Shown here piece after piece: positions 1-13,186 of a stretch of DNA of 64,000 bases (the first letter of the stretch is position 1; each line of letters starts with the position of its first letter). The stretch is taken from assembly GCA_900618425.1 (NCBI GenBank), contig UZAN01040036.1:27204-91203 (forward strand). The letters are read 5' to 3'. The DNA is from Echinostoma caproni. Lineage: Eukaryota; Platyhelminthes; Trematoda; Plagiorchiida; Echinostomatidae. A model generated the notes under the pieces. The model saw nothing but the letters and a program-made list of their open reading frames with translations. It did not search any database and had not been told where the DNA came from. Both the position numbers and the translations under genes were made by a program.

Positions 1-3000
1 CGCTCAAAGGCTTCTTTTGTTAAAGTTCCTTCCCTGTACAACATCGGCCATGACCATTTAGAATCTTGGTGAAACCAGTATATTTTTTCCCGATGCCGTG
101 ACCCAGCATAATTGAGAATAACATGATCGTTACCTATCTTTTGGAGTAATTTGTACATAGATAACTTACAGCATTACATTCCAGTACCTAAACTGAGGTA
201 TGTTGATTCCGTTTTATTTTCATGGATTCCAACCAGCAGAGAAATCTTCTCAGTTTCGACGTCTCATATCTCAGCAGTACGTGGTCAGTTCACCTTTCAT
301 TATTTCATTCATTTTCAGTTTGATAAATGCGCCAAAATCAAGCAAATGTGACGTCCGATGTTTCCGGCTCCAAACGACTCCGGGAAGCCCGTCGGAGACA
401 TTAGTCACGGATACCAACATCACACTTCTTAAAGGATTATCCGAAAAGAGGAATTGAAATGAGATGAATAATTTCCTTGCGGTTGTTTCTCTTACCAGGA
501 TTCCATTTTAGCTTCAGATCCAAATTGTTTTTTTACATCTTATTTCTTCCCTAAAAGAGTTAGAAATGTTAACCCCCTCAGTGATATTGGCATCTAGAAC
601 ATCAAATACCCAGCTTTGTTACGAAACTCTTTGTTCGGTGTTGGTTTGTATTCGCTTCAAATCTAATCAACTTAATTTCAAAAATCTCACCATTGATTAA
701 AGTGTATTTCTTCATCGGTGTACTGTACAGGCAAAATTTTGAAATGTAAAATTTCAAATATAGGTAACTGTTGCTCAGAGCAAGTTACCATTTTGTAAAG
801 TAACTCCCCTTGTCCCTCGAAAAAATGAGTTATAGTTTTCTAAACTTATTGACTGGTTCGTAAATAGATGCGATTTTTTTCATTTACTGAATATGCGTTA
901 TCCCAGTCACTCACTTTGCCGTTGCAATTTAAGCACGTGATTCTTCAAAATGTATGTCAGAAAATCGCCATCGTTTATTTGGATACACTTGCGTTGTCCT
1001 ACAGAGACTGCTTTTATTTCCAAGCAGATGATTGCCTTTGCAGGCCTTTGAAACCAAAATGGGCATTACACCCTTGAAACTAAAACTTGAATTCACCCAC
1101 AGGGATGCATTGGGGACTGATTGGAACCGAAGAATTTCGTTATAAACGAAGAGTGGAACGCGATCCCTAATGTTGCAGACGGTGTAAATGAACGCTTTAT
1201 TCGCCGATATTTTTTATACAACTCCTACTGATCAATTTTTCAGATTTTCCCAGAAAAAGAATCTTTGGTGGTGGTGGCGGTCATTGACAAAGGTGGCAAC
1301 TTGTTTCCCGGGAAGACTTGAATTAGAATGCTACCACCACCCTACAACCTTCCCATTCCGAAAGTATCCCCAAGCAGCACCTTCACTGTTGCAACCCGCC
1401 CCGTTTTAAAAGTTGAACGTTTGTGTGTTCAACAAAAAGAAGTAAAATATTTTAAGATTAAAGAGACCATAATCAGACCATAATTCTCTGATGTGCATCA
1501 GGTAGACTTTGAAAGTAGGTCAATCTGTAGAAACATATCCCCGAATGAATTATGGAAATCACTGTGTTGATGTGGCTTGTAATAAAGAGATAAAGAAAAT
1601 CGATCAAATAACAGTCGACCCGATGAAATTATTTCAATCCGTTTGTGAATGAAACACTTGAAGAGGTATTATGGACTGCACATTACTGAAAATTAACAAA
1701 ACCCACAAGACCGGTTAAATGCTTCTAGGGGTAAACAAGTGAACAAACTGGCTTTAGAGCCTAAACTGTCAGAATGTGGAGCATTTAAGTAGCAAAATCA
1801 ACTCAAAATTATCAGAGTACTTTGAACGTGAAAGTTTCAAAACCGACCTGTCCGAAACATCAATTTCTGTGTTCTTAGTGAGCTGTACTAAATGAATGTG
1901 ATGTTCTACGCCTACCCAGTCAATCACTCTAATATGGTGTAACACTGGTAGCAGGAAAACTACCATTGTTAGCATTTTGACTGGTTGTAGAATTTGAGGA
2001 TTAATCTAAACCCGTTAAACACTTCACTTTACTATCGAAGAAGTGTTGTATCCCACAGAGGCAAAAACAAAAGATAGTGAAAACGCATCTAAATTGTTAC
2101 CTTCCAAACTCCATAAAAAATACTGACACCCGATTTGGATTGTGTCTACAGGTATTCGTCAGAAAATAAGCATTTAATTTGTAAAATTGAAAATTTGGTA
2201 CCATTTAAGTCACCCATTCTGGATTCAAGTTTTGTTTCAAGTTTAATAGACAAACGATGCTTATTTACAAAGAGGCAAATTGCATAAGACGCGGTAGCTG
2301 AACTGCACGTAGATTGGTTTGTCTTTCACCCAGTGATTTTGTTTACCAAATTTCACACTAATTAGGTTCTCTAGAATGGGATTTCTTCGGCATGACTGCA
2401 GTGGATGACTACAGCAGATAATTCCATCGATCCAAAATCGCTATGTCCAAATCCGTTGATGGTTTAGTCGACAGCAGTCATGTCCATGAATAGCTAATAA
2501 AGGGTCGACTAGGAATGCCAGTGTTAAAAACCACAAAGAAAATATTTTGTTTTTCAACTGCATCTGCGAAATAAGTTCAGAAAAATGGATGATTTGTGAG
2601 ATAATGCACCGTGTTGTTTCTCTCTGCGTTTGTTAGCTTCTTATCGAAAAACTGATTCCCCAGTTTATGCTCCTAAATCACCGGGACCATTGGAATTTTT
2701 AAGGTGGAATGTGTACAATTAGCACCTAACAGTTCAGATCTCAAAGCGATTGAGATCTAGATTACTGTGATCAAAAAAATGAAACTTCCACTCAACTAGT
2801 TCCATTCCGATTACTGAAACCAGGTACTTAATCTACACGACATAAACAAAGCGTAGATTTCAAAACTAGCGGACACGACAGCCAAAAGGTGGAATAGAGC
2901 AATCAAGAACCGAGGGAGCAGAACAAATTATTGAGCTACATGCACATCATCTGTTGGGACTTACCTGATTGTATATCAATGTCGTTTGCGTATAACTATA

Positions 3001-3439
3001 TACATGTTGCTCTGGTCAATGGTCACAAACGGGGAATTTTTCCAAATAAGAGCCCCACCGTTATGATGACTATTTGCTAAGACAATCCCAATTTTGTGTC
3101 AACTGGTATCTTTTGAATCCTTAAGAGTGAAAAGCATTATCAGGTTTCATCACTGTGTTCTCAGCTTTGTGGGACAGAATACTTCATTGGTAGTGAAACG
3201 CCTAACGATTGTGGAAAAGATCATTCTCCATGAAACTTGAAGACTCCGAGACCAAATCAGATAATGCACTTTGTTGCTGTGGGGAACATAAAAGATTAAT
3301 TGTATCTTCACCGAAGATTGAATAAATCCGAATTATCGTATGCATTTTCATTTTCTAATTAGCCCCTTCAACTCTGACTGCATATACTCTTGTAGTTTCA
3401 GACTGTTAGGTATCTGTAACTGTTTAACCATAACACGTG
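1..3439. other. No gene recognised
   Basis: AT-rich DNA with only short open frames (up to 85 codons, overlapping on one strand at 151-457). No repeat family, tRNA or splice-bounded exon could be supported. Confidence 0.5.
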
Positions 3440-3925
3440 AGTTGGTTGACTAAAATTGGCGACGGTGACTTGGGTTGCTCTGAGTCGAGATGGAGTCGGT
3501 AGAGGCTCGGTTGGGACCGGGTGTGGGAGGGAGCGAAAGACGGAAGACAACAATGCCCGGATAGTGATTTCCACGAGTTGGACTGACCGAAAAACACTCT
3601 GGATTGGGCGCGGCGGTACGCGCGGTACGGTGGTTATCACCACGTGCGACCGAAATGAACCGAGTTAAACGGGGCGACAGAACACATTTATTCTCTCGCT
3701 AAATGATCTCGCGTCCGGTAAAGGACACTTGTGTTAACTGGGGCCATATTTGTGGACGGAAACACATGTTTCTCTGATGTTTACGACAGGATTTCGACGT
3801 ACATGCAACTAAACACACACACACACACACGCAGCAACAAAACACCGGATGTCGACCTCAGACACAAAATGCCGTTGCTGTCGACAAGGAAAGTGTGCCT
3901 GTGCCTGGAGGAATAGAGAAAGCAG
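3440..3925 (+). promoter_or_regulatory. CpG-dense, GC-rich patch (possible promoter or first exon)
   Basis: The 250 bp from 3440 hold about 25 CpG dinucleotides by eye count, including GCGCGGCGG and TACGCGCGG, in an otherwise AT-rich neighbourhood. An E-box CACGTG lies at about 3639. Short open frames exist on both strands (plus 3456-3668, starting MATVTWVALSRDG; plus 3731-3916), but neither is a recognised protein. In invertebrates GC-rich islands often mark exons or promoters, which is general knowledge. The role here is inference. Confidence 0.25.
3813..3830. repeat. (AC)9 microsatellite
   Basis: Nine AC units at the right-hand side of the CpG-dense patch. Confidence 0.9.
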
Positions 3926-4599
3926 TTTGAGGATTATTTGTTGTCTATTACATCCGTAAAATGCTTGTTCCAACGGGCCCGCTGTCCACTTATCCCTACT
4001 GAAGAGGCTGCAGAGACAAAAGTGATCCGTGTTTTTGACAGTCGCATTGTTTCAACTCGTTATGTACAGACCGAATAAACTATACGGCTTCATCGGGGTG
4101 GCAGAGAATAAAGCAGATGGTCAAATAACATCTATTCTTGTGTGCAGTGCTTCTTCAGCACTAGCTTTATGTCATTAGATCGATTGGAATCTGTCACATG
4201 TAGGGGAATTAACTTAAATCCTTCTTTAATGAAATCATAGAAGGGCAAGTTTTCAAGCGAGCACTATTAGGTCTACGAAGTGAGAGAATGAAGGAGGTAG
4301 AGTCACGTTTTTTCCTATCATGAAAAGGGTGTATGTGGTCTGTTATTATTGCTGAACAATAGTTCCGACAGGTAGTTGAAATATGATGACTTAATGACTG
4401 CTTGGAATCTGTGGGGTAAATAACCTTCAATCGAAATGATTGGTTTTCTGCTAAAGAACATTTATACAAGCTCAAATGAATTTCTATTTGGATGATGGGT
4501 ATTGATCAGCACGTTGTAGTGAGTAATATATAAAACGAGTTCATTTGGATTACCAATGAGAAAGAACGTCATCAACTAAGGGGAATACAAAAGGATTAT

Positions 4600-4765
4600 T
4601 CTCGACGGGATTTCATGCCTGATGACCAACACAGAATGCTGAAGAGCTGTAACAACTTTGTTGGGACGCATAGGCAGTACGCACTGATTTTATTCCTGCC
4701 GGGACTCGAACCAAACATCTTCGGTAGGGAGTGAAAATCACGAATAACGATCTCCAAAGCAGGTT
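4600..4765 (-). mobile_element. tRNA-derived SINE-like family B, copy 1
   Basis: On the minus strand a tRNA-like head ends in a textbook B box, GGTTCGAGTCCC (4713-4702), preceded by an anticodon-arm-like CACTCCCTACCGAAG. The body downstream (CAGCTCTTCAGCATTCTGTG, then TTGGTCATCA) lines up with the bodies of the copies at 12.3 and 50.8 kb. All three lie on the minus strand. Class assignment is inference from the Pol III box and from recurrence within the window. Confidence 0.5.
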
Positions 4766-7700
4766 GCGGGCACCTTAAACAAATGGTTAAATTAACGAAG
4801 ATTGTTATATTTGAATTAGCTCATTACTGTGTAGGGATTTTGCTGTGGGTTTCAATTTTTTGAGATAAAGCTAATTCTACAATAGGATCGAAAAACTGTC
4901 CACTGTTCTTTGTCAACTATTTTTACCACAAACAAATCATTCATTTCACAGACCGAGATTAAACAGCTTCTCCAGTGGCAAAAACCAAAACGTAAAACAG
5001 CGAACTACAGTGCCCAAAAACTAGGAGGATCGCATGGACTAATCCCACAATAGCATTCTAGATTCTTTTGTTTTTCAGAGGATACTCTAAATTAACACAT
5101 TAAAACACATTTGTATGTTTGAATCGGTTTATGCGTATAACATAATGCTTTTTAATGTTTTTCCACCATTGATTAAAGTGCACCAGTTACAATTTGTTAT
5201 AGTGCTTATCAAATAGGATAAAAAACTGGTTCTGTTCAGTTGTGTTTCAACGCAACCACCTTTTGTGCTTTGATTCGATCAGCGGTGGAACTACGTCATA
5301 TCAAAAGATTTCCCTTGATTACTGACATTACATGGCGTTTCGATGTAATACATTCCACCCAACAAGTCACTCTGGACACATCGTCTATCACATTTACCTT
5401 TTGACCCAGTCCGGGCCGGTTGGAACAAACGGTCCAATATTGACATCACGAAGCCGGTCAATGAAGCAGATAGTAGATGCCGACAAACAAAATCCAGTAT
5501 GTGGAGATAGATAGGTTTCCGAGGCGATGCTTTGCTTGAGTGTACAGAAAACAGGGAATCTGGTTCACAACCCGCCATGAATAGATGAGAAAATTCTATT
5601 GTTTCTCTCATGGTTAAACTGTTAAGTGGACACCGGTCAGCTCGGGAGCCAAAAGCACCCGGCAATTTAGTTGTATTGATAACTCAAGGCAAATAAATAG
5701 ATTATTTTCGGTCACATAGAAAAGGACCTAATGCTCTACTGAGGCATGGAACATTACCTGTCCTCACCCTCTTCATAGAAGTCAGACGCAGATTGGTGGT
5801 CACCTTACACAAAAACAGTTATTGTGTCTGTGGTCATTCAATTTTCACCGAGCCCAAGTCAGAAGTCAAGTGTGGATGAGATCTCTTCAACATGTGTATG
5901 GTTTTATGACACTCTCACAAGCCTTGCTCACAAACCCCGAGTATGCTCCTTAGACTGCGTGGTGAAAAATGGAAATGGAGATTTTCTATTATTATTCGGA
6001 TAACTCGGAATCATTTTCATCTGATTGGAGATACCGACTTAGGAAAACGATGTATAAAACTTCGGACGTGATCTGTGTGATTCACTTCACAGTGATGATG
6101 AACGACCCGACAATTAGCTAGACTGTGTTTACCCCACTCTCAGCACACTTTTCTCATTCATTTCCTTCCCCATTTTGACTATCCCTATGATGTTCTGTAG
6201 TTCACTCGATCAGCTGATTTTCTACCACAGGTTTTTATAGTAATGAAAATGAATGGACCAGGAGAGACGTCAGTTTTAACTATTTCCGCTCTATTTCAAT
6301 AATTAGGCAATTTGATCATTGGCATGCGTTTCACAACGGCTTCGAGGTACCAAAAGAAGGTTGGGCCGTNTTAGATGAGATAAATTAGTATTTTTTAAAC
6401 TTAGACGGCTGTATCCCTGTTAAATTTAGATATCAATTCCATGTTTATTGTCCCTTCATACGCGTTACGTTATATCATTAGCCTACTATAATATGATTAG
6501 CCCAATTCCAAGTTTCACACATATGATCTCTGGGAATGGAAGATGTAAAGTTTATCCCAAATATTAACATTGAACTGTTTACCATAAATGAAAAACTGGA
6601 TTGATAGTATTGTGACTGGAAAGTTTCGTATTCCACTTCATCGCCGCATAGCCTGTCGTTTAATTTAAGCCTCTGAGTGGTGTGCCGTGAGCGGTAGATT
6701 TGGGTGTTGAAAAAACATGTACGTTTGAATGGGCCGTTTTATTATTAAGATGATTACCTAAAGTGGTTGGCAGTATATACCGTTCATATCAACAGAAAAC
6801 TCGCTTCGGTATATATTAGTTACAGTAAAAATAGTTTATAAATGTTGAAATTCTTCCGTTATTTAAGTGTAATATGAGGGTATGGGTCTATTTTCACAGG
6901 ACTGCCCCCATGTATAGGCGAGCAAATTAATCAAGCGTTATGTGCCCCTTGGCACTGATAGCTTTCTTTAGACACGTTTTGTATTTGTTACATGGACTGC
7001 TTCGATAGTCTACGCCACATGTCTGCTCATTTTTCTGTTTTTCACATAGGCTATTAGAGTTAACATCCCGGATCAGAGCAATATTAGACACGACAAATGG
7101 TTGTTGGCACTGCCCTCATCTGAGATGAACTGAACGCTTACCTAATTGCATAACCATTGAATTGCAATGACAATCTGTATGTTTGATGATGAATTCCACC
7201 GGAAATGTGGTGAATTCAATGACAAGAAGTGAAACTGTCACCAGATAGGAGTAATCAAATAGAAATGGATGTTTTTTATTTGCAAAATGAAAATGTTAAT
7301 TGTATTGGCATATGTGAATTAACTGGTTTCATTTGGATCCCTTCTGGACATTCCTGAGCGACGTCAAAAAAATGATTATGGTAAATCGGTGACGGAGCCA
7401 TCAAAATTGGAGTTTGTCTGTCCGTGAGCGAATGTTTGCCTTTCATGTCCGTGAATTTTACAATCACTGTTACTTCTGGCATCAATACCATGTTTATCGT
7501 ACGAACAAAAAAAGGAGAATAGGTATTCCAAGATTTAGGTCTTCGGTTTACGTGTAAACTGTGTTCGAATTAGATCATGTTGTATCAAAAATAAGTGTAT
7601 CAACTCTGTGTGTGATATAATGTGATATAATGATAGAATGAGTAAACCAATGTGAAACCAACTGTAGAATTCTAGTCAGCAGCCCGAATACACGTGATAT

Positions 7701-9320
7701 GTCTACTCCAACACTAGGATCGATTAACTGATTGCAGTGTTAAAATCGATTGAATAATTGGGAAGCTTTATGCACGACCGATGCACACACACAAAAACTA
7801 TCCTACAATCACGTACTAGCGGTTTGCTCCCTTGTAAAACGGGCGACCTGGTATTGATCTGTTCCATTCAGATTAAAACTGTCCGCATGACATCAACTTC
7901 AAAAGTATCCTAATCAAAATCCTAACGTAGGAAAATCTGTTTAGGAAGATGTCAAAAGCTTCTCGAAAATAAATTAATCCATTTGTGCTGTTGCTTATTT
8001 GGAATTCACCAAATTTCGGTGTTTCGAAAACTAAGCATGTGGTGAACAAGTCCTGAGGGCTGAAAGATGGAGGTTAGTTTTGTTTACCAGAAATCAATAA
8101 TTTTCCAAGAACATCTGATATATTCTGGCTGTTGTCCAAATGATTTTCATCACTAACCAATCCAAACTATTTGGATAAAAACGTGTTAATGTTTAGGAAG
8201 ACCACCGTGAGCGTGATTTTATGGTTTAAACCCATCTATTATTACGGATACTGTACAGCTGATGGTGCATTTCATTATCCCCTGATCATTAACATATTTG
8301 TGACCAGCTGTAATGTGGTAGGGCTATCAGTAGATAATAATCTGTATATGATTGCGCTTCGGGAGACCGACTGGGCAGACACGGAAATCGGCTTCATGCA
8401 GATCCTAGGTAGTACATGATAAGTAATCCATTACTTAGCAAGAAAGGACTCAGTGTTTTTTGTATCCGCTGGCTTCGAATTCGATAGACACCAGGCCGTA
8501 GTTGTGTTTTTTCTCAATTCTCTACTCCTAATCTGTGGGTCAAAATCTGTCGAACCATACTGAACTGAGTCTGTTCCATTAGGCCTCAGTTGAATAAAAA
8601 ACACAAAAGGTTTGTGTGAAAATGTGATCAATCATCCTTTTGTAGCATTTTGCGGCGTTCCTCGGTCCGTCAACACTCCACCAACTGATTTCGACCCTCC
8701 CGCTGAACTCGATCATGTAGGTCCAAACGGAGAATAACGTCACACTGTGAAATTGATTACGCATAACTGCTCGCGGCAACAGAGTGCTTCCACATTCGTA
8801 CCGTAATTTGAATCGTAACAATAAATAGCGTCTGATATTGTTTAACAAAGCTAGTTACGAAACCTTGAAAAAAGAACTAAACATTTGTTGCCGTGATGTG
8901 CGAAAGTGGCGCGAAAGGATGTAAAATAGGAGCAATATCTGACGCATTCCTTTGGAATATTTCCGATTTCAACTGAATTAATATTCGCACTTGTTTGTTG
9001 CATTTCTCCACGAGCGATTGCACTGTCATCTACTGCAACTGACACTACCCAATCGGTATCACAGTTTATTGCAGCTAATCAAGGGTCAAAATTGACTGTT
9101 TGGATTGCTGGGCATGCACGCCTACCGGCCAGCAGAACTGCATGCCTAGCTTAACCTTCTCCGTTTGGATTGCCTTATGTTTACTTCGCGGGTGGTAACA
9201 AATAAACTCCACATGCAGTTGTGTGTATACGCACAGAAAACAGTCATCTTGGGCTAAATGTGCACCGGCATGAGGCTACATGCATGACCTCTTGTCATGC
9301 AGATATACGTGGGAACTGCT
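4766..9320. other. No gene recognised
   Basis: The longest frame is minus 5291-5665 (124 codons). It lacks recognisable motifs and splice signals, and is overlapped by a plus-strand frame. A short TGTGATATAA duplication sits near 7610. Nothing else is supported. Confidence 0.5.
6370..6370. other. Ambiguous base N
   Basis: Single unresolved base; two others are at 23493 and 37270. They sit in unannotated DNA and affect no feature, apart from truncating confidence in a short minus-strand frame near 23.5 kb. Confidence 0.95.
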
Positions 9321-9321
9321 T

Positions 9322-9494
9322 CCCCCCGCCCCGCCCCACCCTACACACATACGAATATGCGCAAGCCCGCGCAGATCACTTCATTGACCCAATATCAGCC
9401 GCGTTCGAGCTGTTAGAGTTCGTAAATCAGGCTTTGTGCGTTTTAGGTTGGCCGTTCAATGCAAGTGTTTCGTTGCTGGGGCTAGGTATATAAG
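9322..9494 (+). promoter_or_regulatory. Possible promoter: GC boxes plus TATA box
   Basis: Two overlapping CCGCCCC motifs at 9326-9337 lie about 150 bp upstream of TATATAAG (9487-9494), followed by a GT-rich stretch. TATA-like strings are common in AT-rich DNA, but this one has a canonical 8-mer with a GC-rich flank. No downstream gene was recognised, so the call is weak. Confidence 0.2.
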
Positions 9495-12294
9495 AGAGGA
9501 CGAACTAGTGGTGTGCATGTGTGCGTGTGTGTGTGCGTATTTGTGACTAGATCGTCCTCATTACAACAGGGATTTGATTTGATTAGGAGAGGTGAAATCA
9601 ATGTGATTACGCACTTTCACAATAAATCAAACCTATCTTGCATCATTTTGAAAACAGGATGCTTAAACTTTCAGCCCAATTATTGAGCATTTTAGTCCAA
9701 CAATATTTATCGTACCAAAGTCTTTATTCACGTGATTTTCACTACCGGGTACACAGCCCTGAATGACCGCTGCTACACAAACGGAAGATGATGGAAATGC
9801 GTTAGCCATAAATTCCGTCTAACTTCCTCCGACCGATTAACGAGCTTTAGCAACCCAGAACTTAGATCTAGGGTTTTCGGTTAACCAAACAAACTACTTT
9901 TCCTATAATCATTTACCAACCAAGGACACATTTTAAGAGTGGGGGAAATTACCGGTTTCTCAGGGAGTAAGAGGCGAGCGAAACAATCGAAATACAGATC
10001 GTGATATCCGCTGAGTGAATCAACATTCTGTTTCAAACAAACTGCAGCTAAATAAACCACACGGGGTGTAGAACGAACGCAAGGAATTCGAGTGCACCGG
10101 TAATGATTCGGTGTTTTCCGGGCCAAGCGAAAACATGTGTAACGTCCCATGGCGCCTTTGGCAAGTACATTTTAACTCATATCTTGTAAGCATACTAGTT
10201 TTTGGCTCACATTACTCTCGGTTTTAAGTAAATGCCGTTTAGGAAAACATAAAATGCAGTATAAGAACATTGGGCCAAAAATGGAAATGTCGCCGTAGTT
10301 TCTGAATCCCATATGAACGGACGAGCACTTTTTTTTACTCATTACTGATTCTCTCTTCACAAAAAGTAGAAATAATGGTTAAGAGTAAGATATTCCTGCT
10401 AAATATCTCTTCAGCTATTTTACCATTATATTGTGATACTTTTTTGGTAAAGTCGTTTTTTTAAATAGAAGCAGTTCAAATATTCCACATCTTTGTATAA
10501 GGCAAAGTGTTGTATGGACTTTGGGGTATGATAGTGTGCAGGGCAGCACAGATGATTTTTCCCCTTGCCTGAGAAAGTTTAATTTTGATAAATTAGACTG
10601 ACCTGCTTCGGGGCCGCTGAAAATGTGGAGCTGACAAAACATGGGAACGGTGGGGCGGGTATGGTGAAACGGAGTTGGACATCCTAATGCATGTGATCCG
10701 CTCGAACCGATGCTGTCATTAGAATGTCGGACTGTAATACCTATGTACCGTTAATGTGTTCATGGTTTACAATACACGCGCGTGAAAGCATCATCATCAT
10801 ACATGTACTCGAATTAACCCAAGCAGTTTTAGCAAACGGAAGAGCGACACCGTCAGTTTGGTGTGGTGATTCGCATTCACATGTTCTCCAACTGAACCCA
10901 GCGGGACAATTGAACTGGAAGCTGTCCATCAGTCAATTAAGCAAATCACGATTGAGGTCAGCATTTGCAACCGCACTGATCACCCGGTTCTGACCCTGGA
11001 TTGTGTGAGATATGCTGAATCACTACTGTGTCTGTGCCAGCAACTGATTGAGTATATCTGTACACGACGTATGAAAGAAACGTAGTCCGGTGATTTCTGT
11101 CAGTTTTTTTTTTTGGGGGGGGGGGGGGGGTGACACAAACATACGACTTCCATGTGAGAGGTCTAGTCATCTGGTCCCAAACGGCGATCAGTCACTGCTG
11201 CTGAGTTATATCTATAGTGTAAAGGAAGTGGATAATATTTCCACGTGGGATGATGTAACGATTAGTTGAATCCAGGTTATGCCTTACTAAGATGTCTGTA
11301 GGATGATCAGTCAAATGTGATTGCGATTTGGCCGGTATTTAGAGGAAAATGTATCTTTGATGGCCCCAGTGTGTGTGTGTGCACATGCATATTTTCTTTG
11401 GCTGATTCAATGAATGAAACGTTTCCCGTTCTTTTGGCAACGGTTGAAATCAGTTTGTTATGTATGTGCTGTATCTTAACTAAACACTGAATCACTATGG
11501 TTAAACAGTTGTTGCAGACCAATATTAGTGGAAGTTTCGTTTTGTTCTCACTTGCCTCCGGAATTGTTTTTTGACTTTGACCAAACAGAAAATAAAAAGC
11601 ATGAAAGAAAGGTAATTCACGTTGATTGATGTGAACGAAAAACCTAAGACCTGATGAGTCAGTGCTTGCCAGCTAAATCAAAATTGATTCCGTTGTGTTT
11701 GACGAAGTCGTAAGCAAACAGACACTTATATTTGTTAAGAAGTTCAATCATCTCACTAGTTGGAACCTACTTTGGCAGAAGAGATTTCTTTTTGACTTGT
11801 TAAGGGGCGGAAATGATTTTTGCAATGTAAATTATTAATGCTTTTATCATTGAAGTACCAAACCAATCCGTGTATTGCACTGTATTTTTTAATTAATTTA
11901 AAATTGTTGCTTTCAGATCATTTGGTTGATGTCTGTTGTAAGAATACTACACACATTGATTAGAGCAGGAACGCATTTTTGGTGCCATTTGCGATGTGTC
12001 AATGCCATATTGTTCTGATCGCCATTCCGCTTGAATTCCGCCAATGCTGGTCAACTTTCCCATCAATTTGTATTGAAAAAGGATTGATAAACTATATGTT
12101 TCTTTCTAAAAATGGATTGATCACACAGTTGCATATTCAATAAACGGAAGCACAGAATTTATTAGGCATGTCATTGCTTAAGAATTTGCAGAGCCATAGA
12201 CACTGGGGGCTGAATGTGTCTGTTGCACTCCAGTGGGTTTTTGTAACTTTCTCACGGGCTTTATAAACTCTTACTAGACTGACGGTACTGCACG
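9495..12294. other. No gene recognised
   Basis: Several overlapping short frames on both strands near 10.7-11.2 kb, none recognised. A GT-rich stretch follows the possible TATA box, and the T11-G16 tract lies at 11.1 kb. Confidence 0.5.
11104..11130. repeat. T11-G16 homopolymer junction
   Basis: Eleven T are followed at once by sixteen G. Exact lengths are uncertain because such tracts are error-prone in sequencing and assembly. Confidence 0.85.
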
Positions 12295-12440
12295 ACATGG
12301 GCGACAAACTGTGCTGAGCAGTTGTTTTGTTCGTACTTGAATTATTCTATGGGGCGAACCTTTTTCCCCGCCGGGTCTCAAACCAAGAACCTTCATGTTG
12401 AAGGCTGAAACCATTAAAATGTAGCAGCACTATATCCGAA
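12295..12440 (-). mobile_element. tRNA-derived SINE-like family B, copy 2
   Basis: The minus strand reads TTAATGGTTTCAG (degenerate A box), CCTTCAACATGAAGG (an anticodon-like hairpin), then TTGGTTTGAGACCC (B box, about 12394-12381). A body follows with GGCGGGGAAAAAGG and AACTGCTCAGCACAGTTTGT, matching copies 1 and 3 in order and spacing. Boundaries are approximate. Confidence 0.5.
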
Positions 12441-13160
12441 GTCAGTTAATTGGCTTTTGCCAAGTCGAATAAATAAGAGCATACGTATTGATCTTTATGA
12501 AAGATATGTGAGTCGGATAAGCAAATGAATGATTTCAGTGGTTTCTAGCACGATCAGCAAACTGATCCTCATAATGGTAAACTACTTTGCAGCTTCAATG
12601 GGCAATCTTACGCACAAACACCAAAGATAAACGTTTTCCCGTCACTAGCAAATATAGTACACTAGAAAAACGATTAGCGTCAAAACAGACGGTAGCGAGA
12701 AGGTATCCGGGCTGAATGCACATTTTAGCTGAGTGTAATATGTTGATCAGTGCCGTCAATCGGACAGTGGTACCTGAAAAGTTGGGGAAGGCTTATTACA
12801 ATCACAAATACCCTTCTCGTCAGTAGCATGAATTACACGATGTGTTTATTCGATCTAACATATGGCGCCTCGTAAATGTAGACAAATGAGCGTAATACAA
12901 GCCATAACAAAATCTGGTTCATCAGTCAACCATAGGATCGCCATCACAGACAGCCACTTACCGCCTTCGTATTTCCCCCCTAAGTGTTGACGACTTCTGT
13001 TTCGCTTTTCCAGAATCTCTCTGTTTCCCTCTCCGGCACAGTTTCTCATCATTCTGATAGTGTTTTTCCTCGACCGGTTTTCAATGATTTAAACGTTCTG
13101 AACTACTCGGCTTCTAATCTGGGAGATCCTTAAGCTTTACTCACTCATCCTTACTGATTT

Positions 13161-13186
13161 AGTTGTCGGTCTCTAGACCGACAACT
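13161..13186. repeat. Near-perfect 26-nt palindrome
   Basis: AGTTGTCGGTCT (13161-13172) and AGACCGACAACT (13175-13186) are exact reverse complements separated by CT. It can form a hairpin of 11 pairs with a TCTA loop. It stands alone: no T-run, gene or second copy was found nearby. A transposon footprint or a dimeric protein site are both possible. Confidence 0.85.

Noticed and set aside
5291..5665. 124-codon minus-strand open frame
   Set aside because: Length is within what 64 kb of such DNA gives by chance; no motif, no splice support, and a plus-strand frame overlaps it.
11651..11658. CTGATGAG resembling a hammerhead core
   Set aside because: No GAAA follows at a usable distance and no stem II can form.
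12815..12822. Minus-strand CTGACGAG resembling a hammerhead core
   Set aside because: No GAAA downstream; flanks do not form stem I or III.
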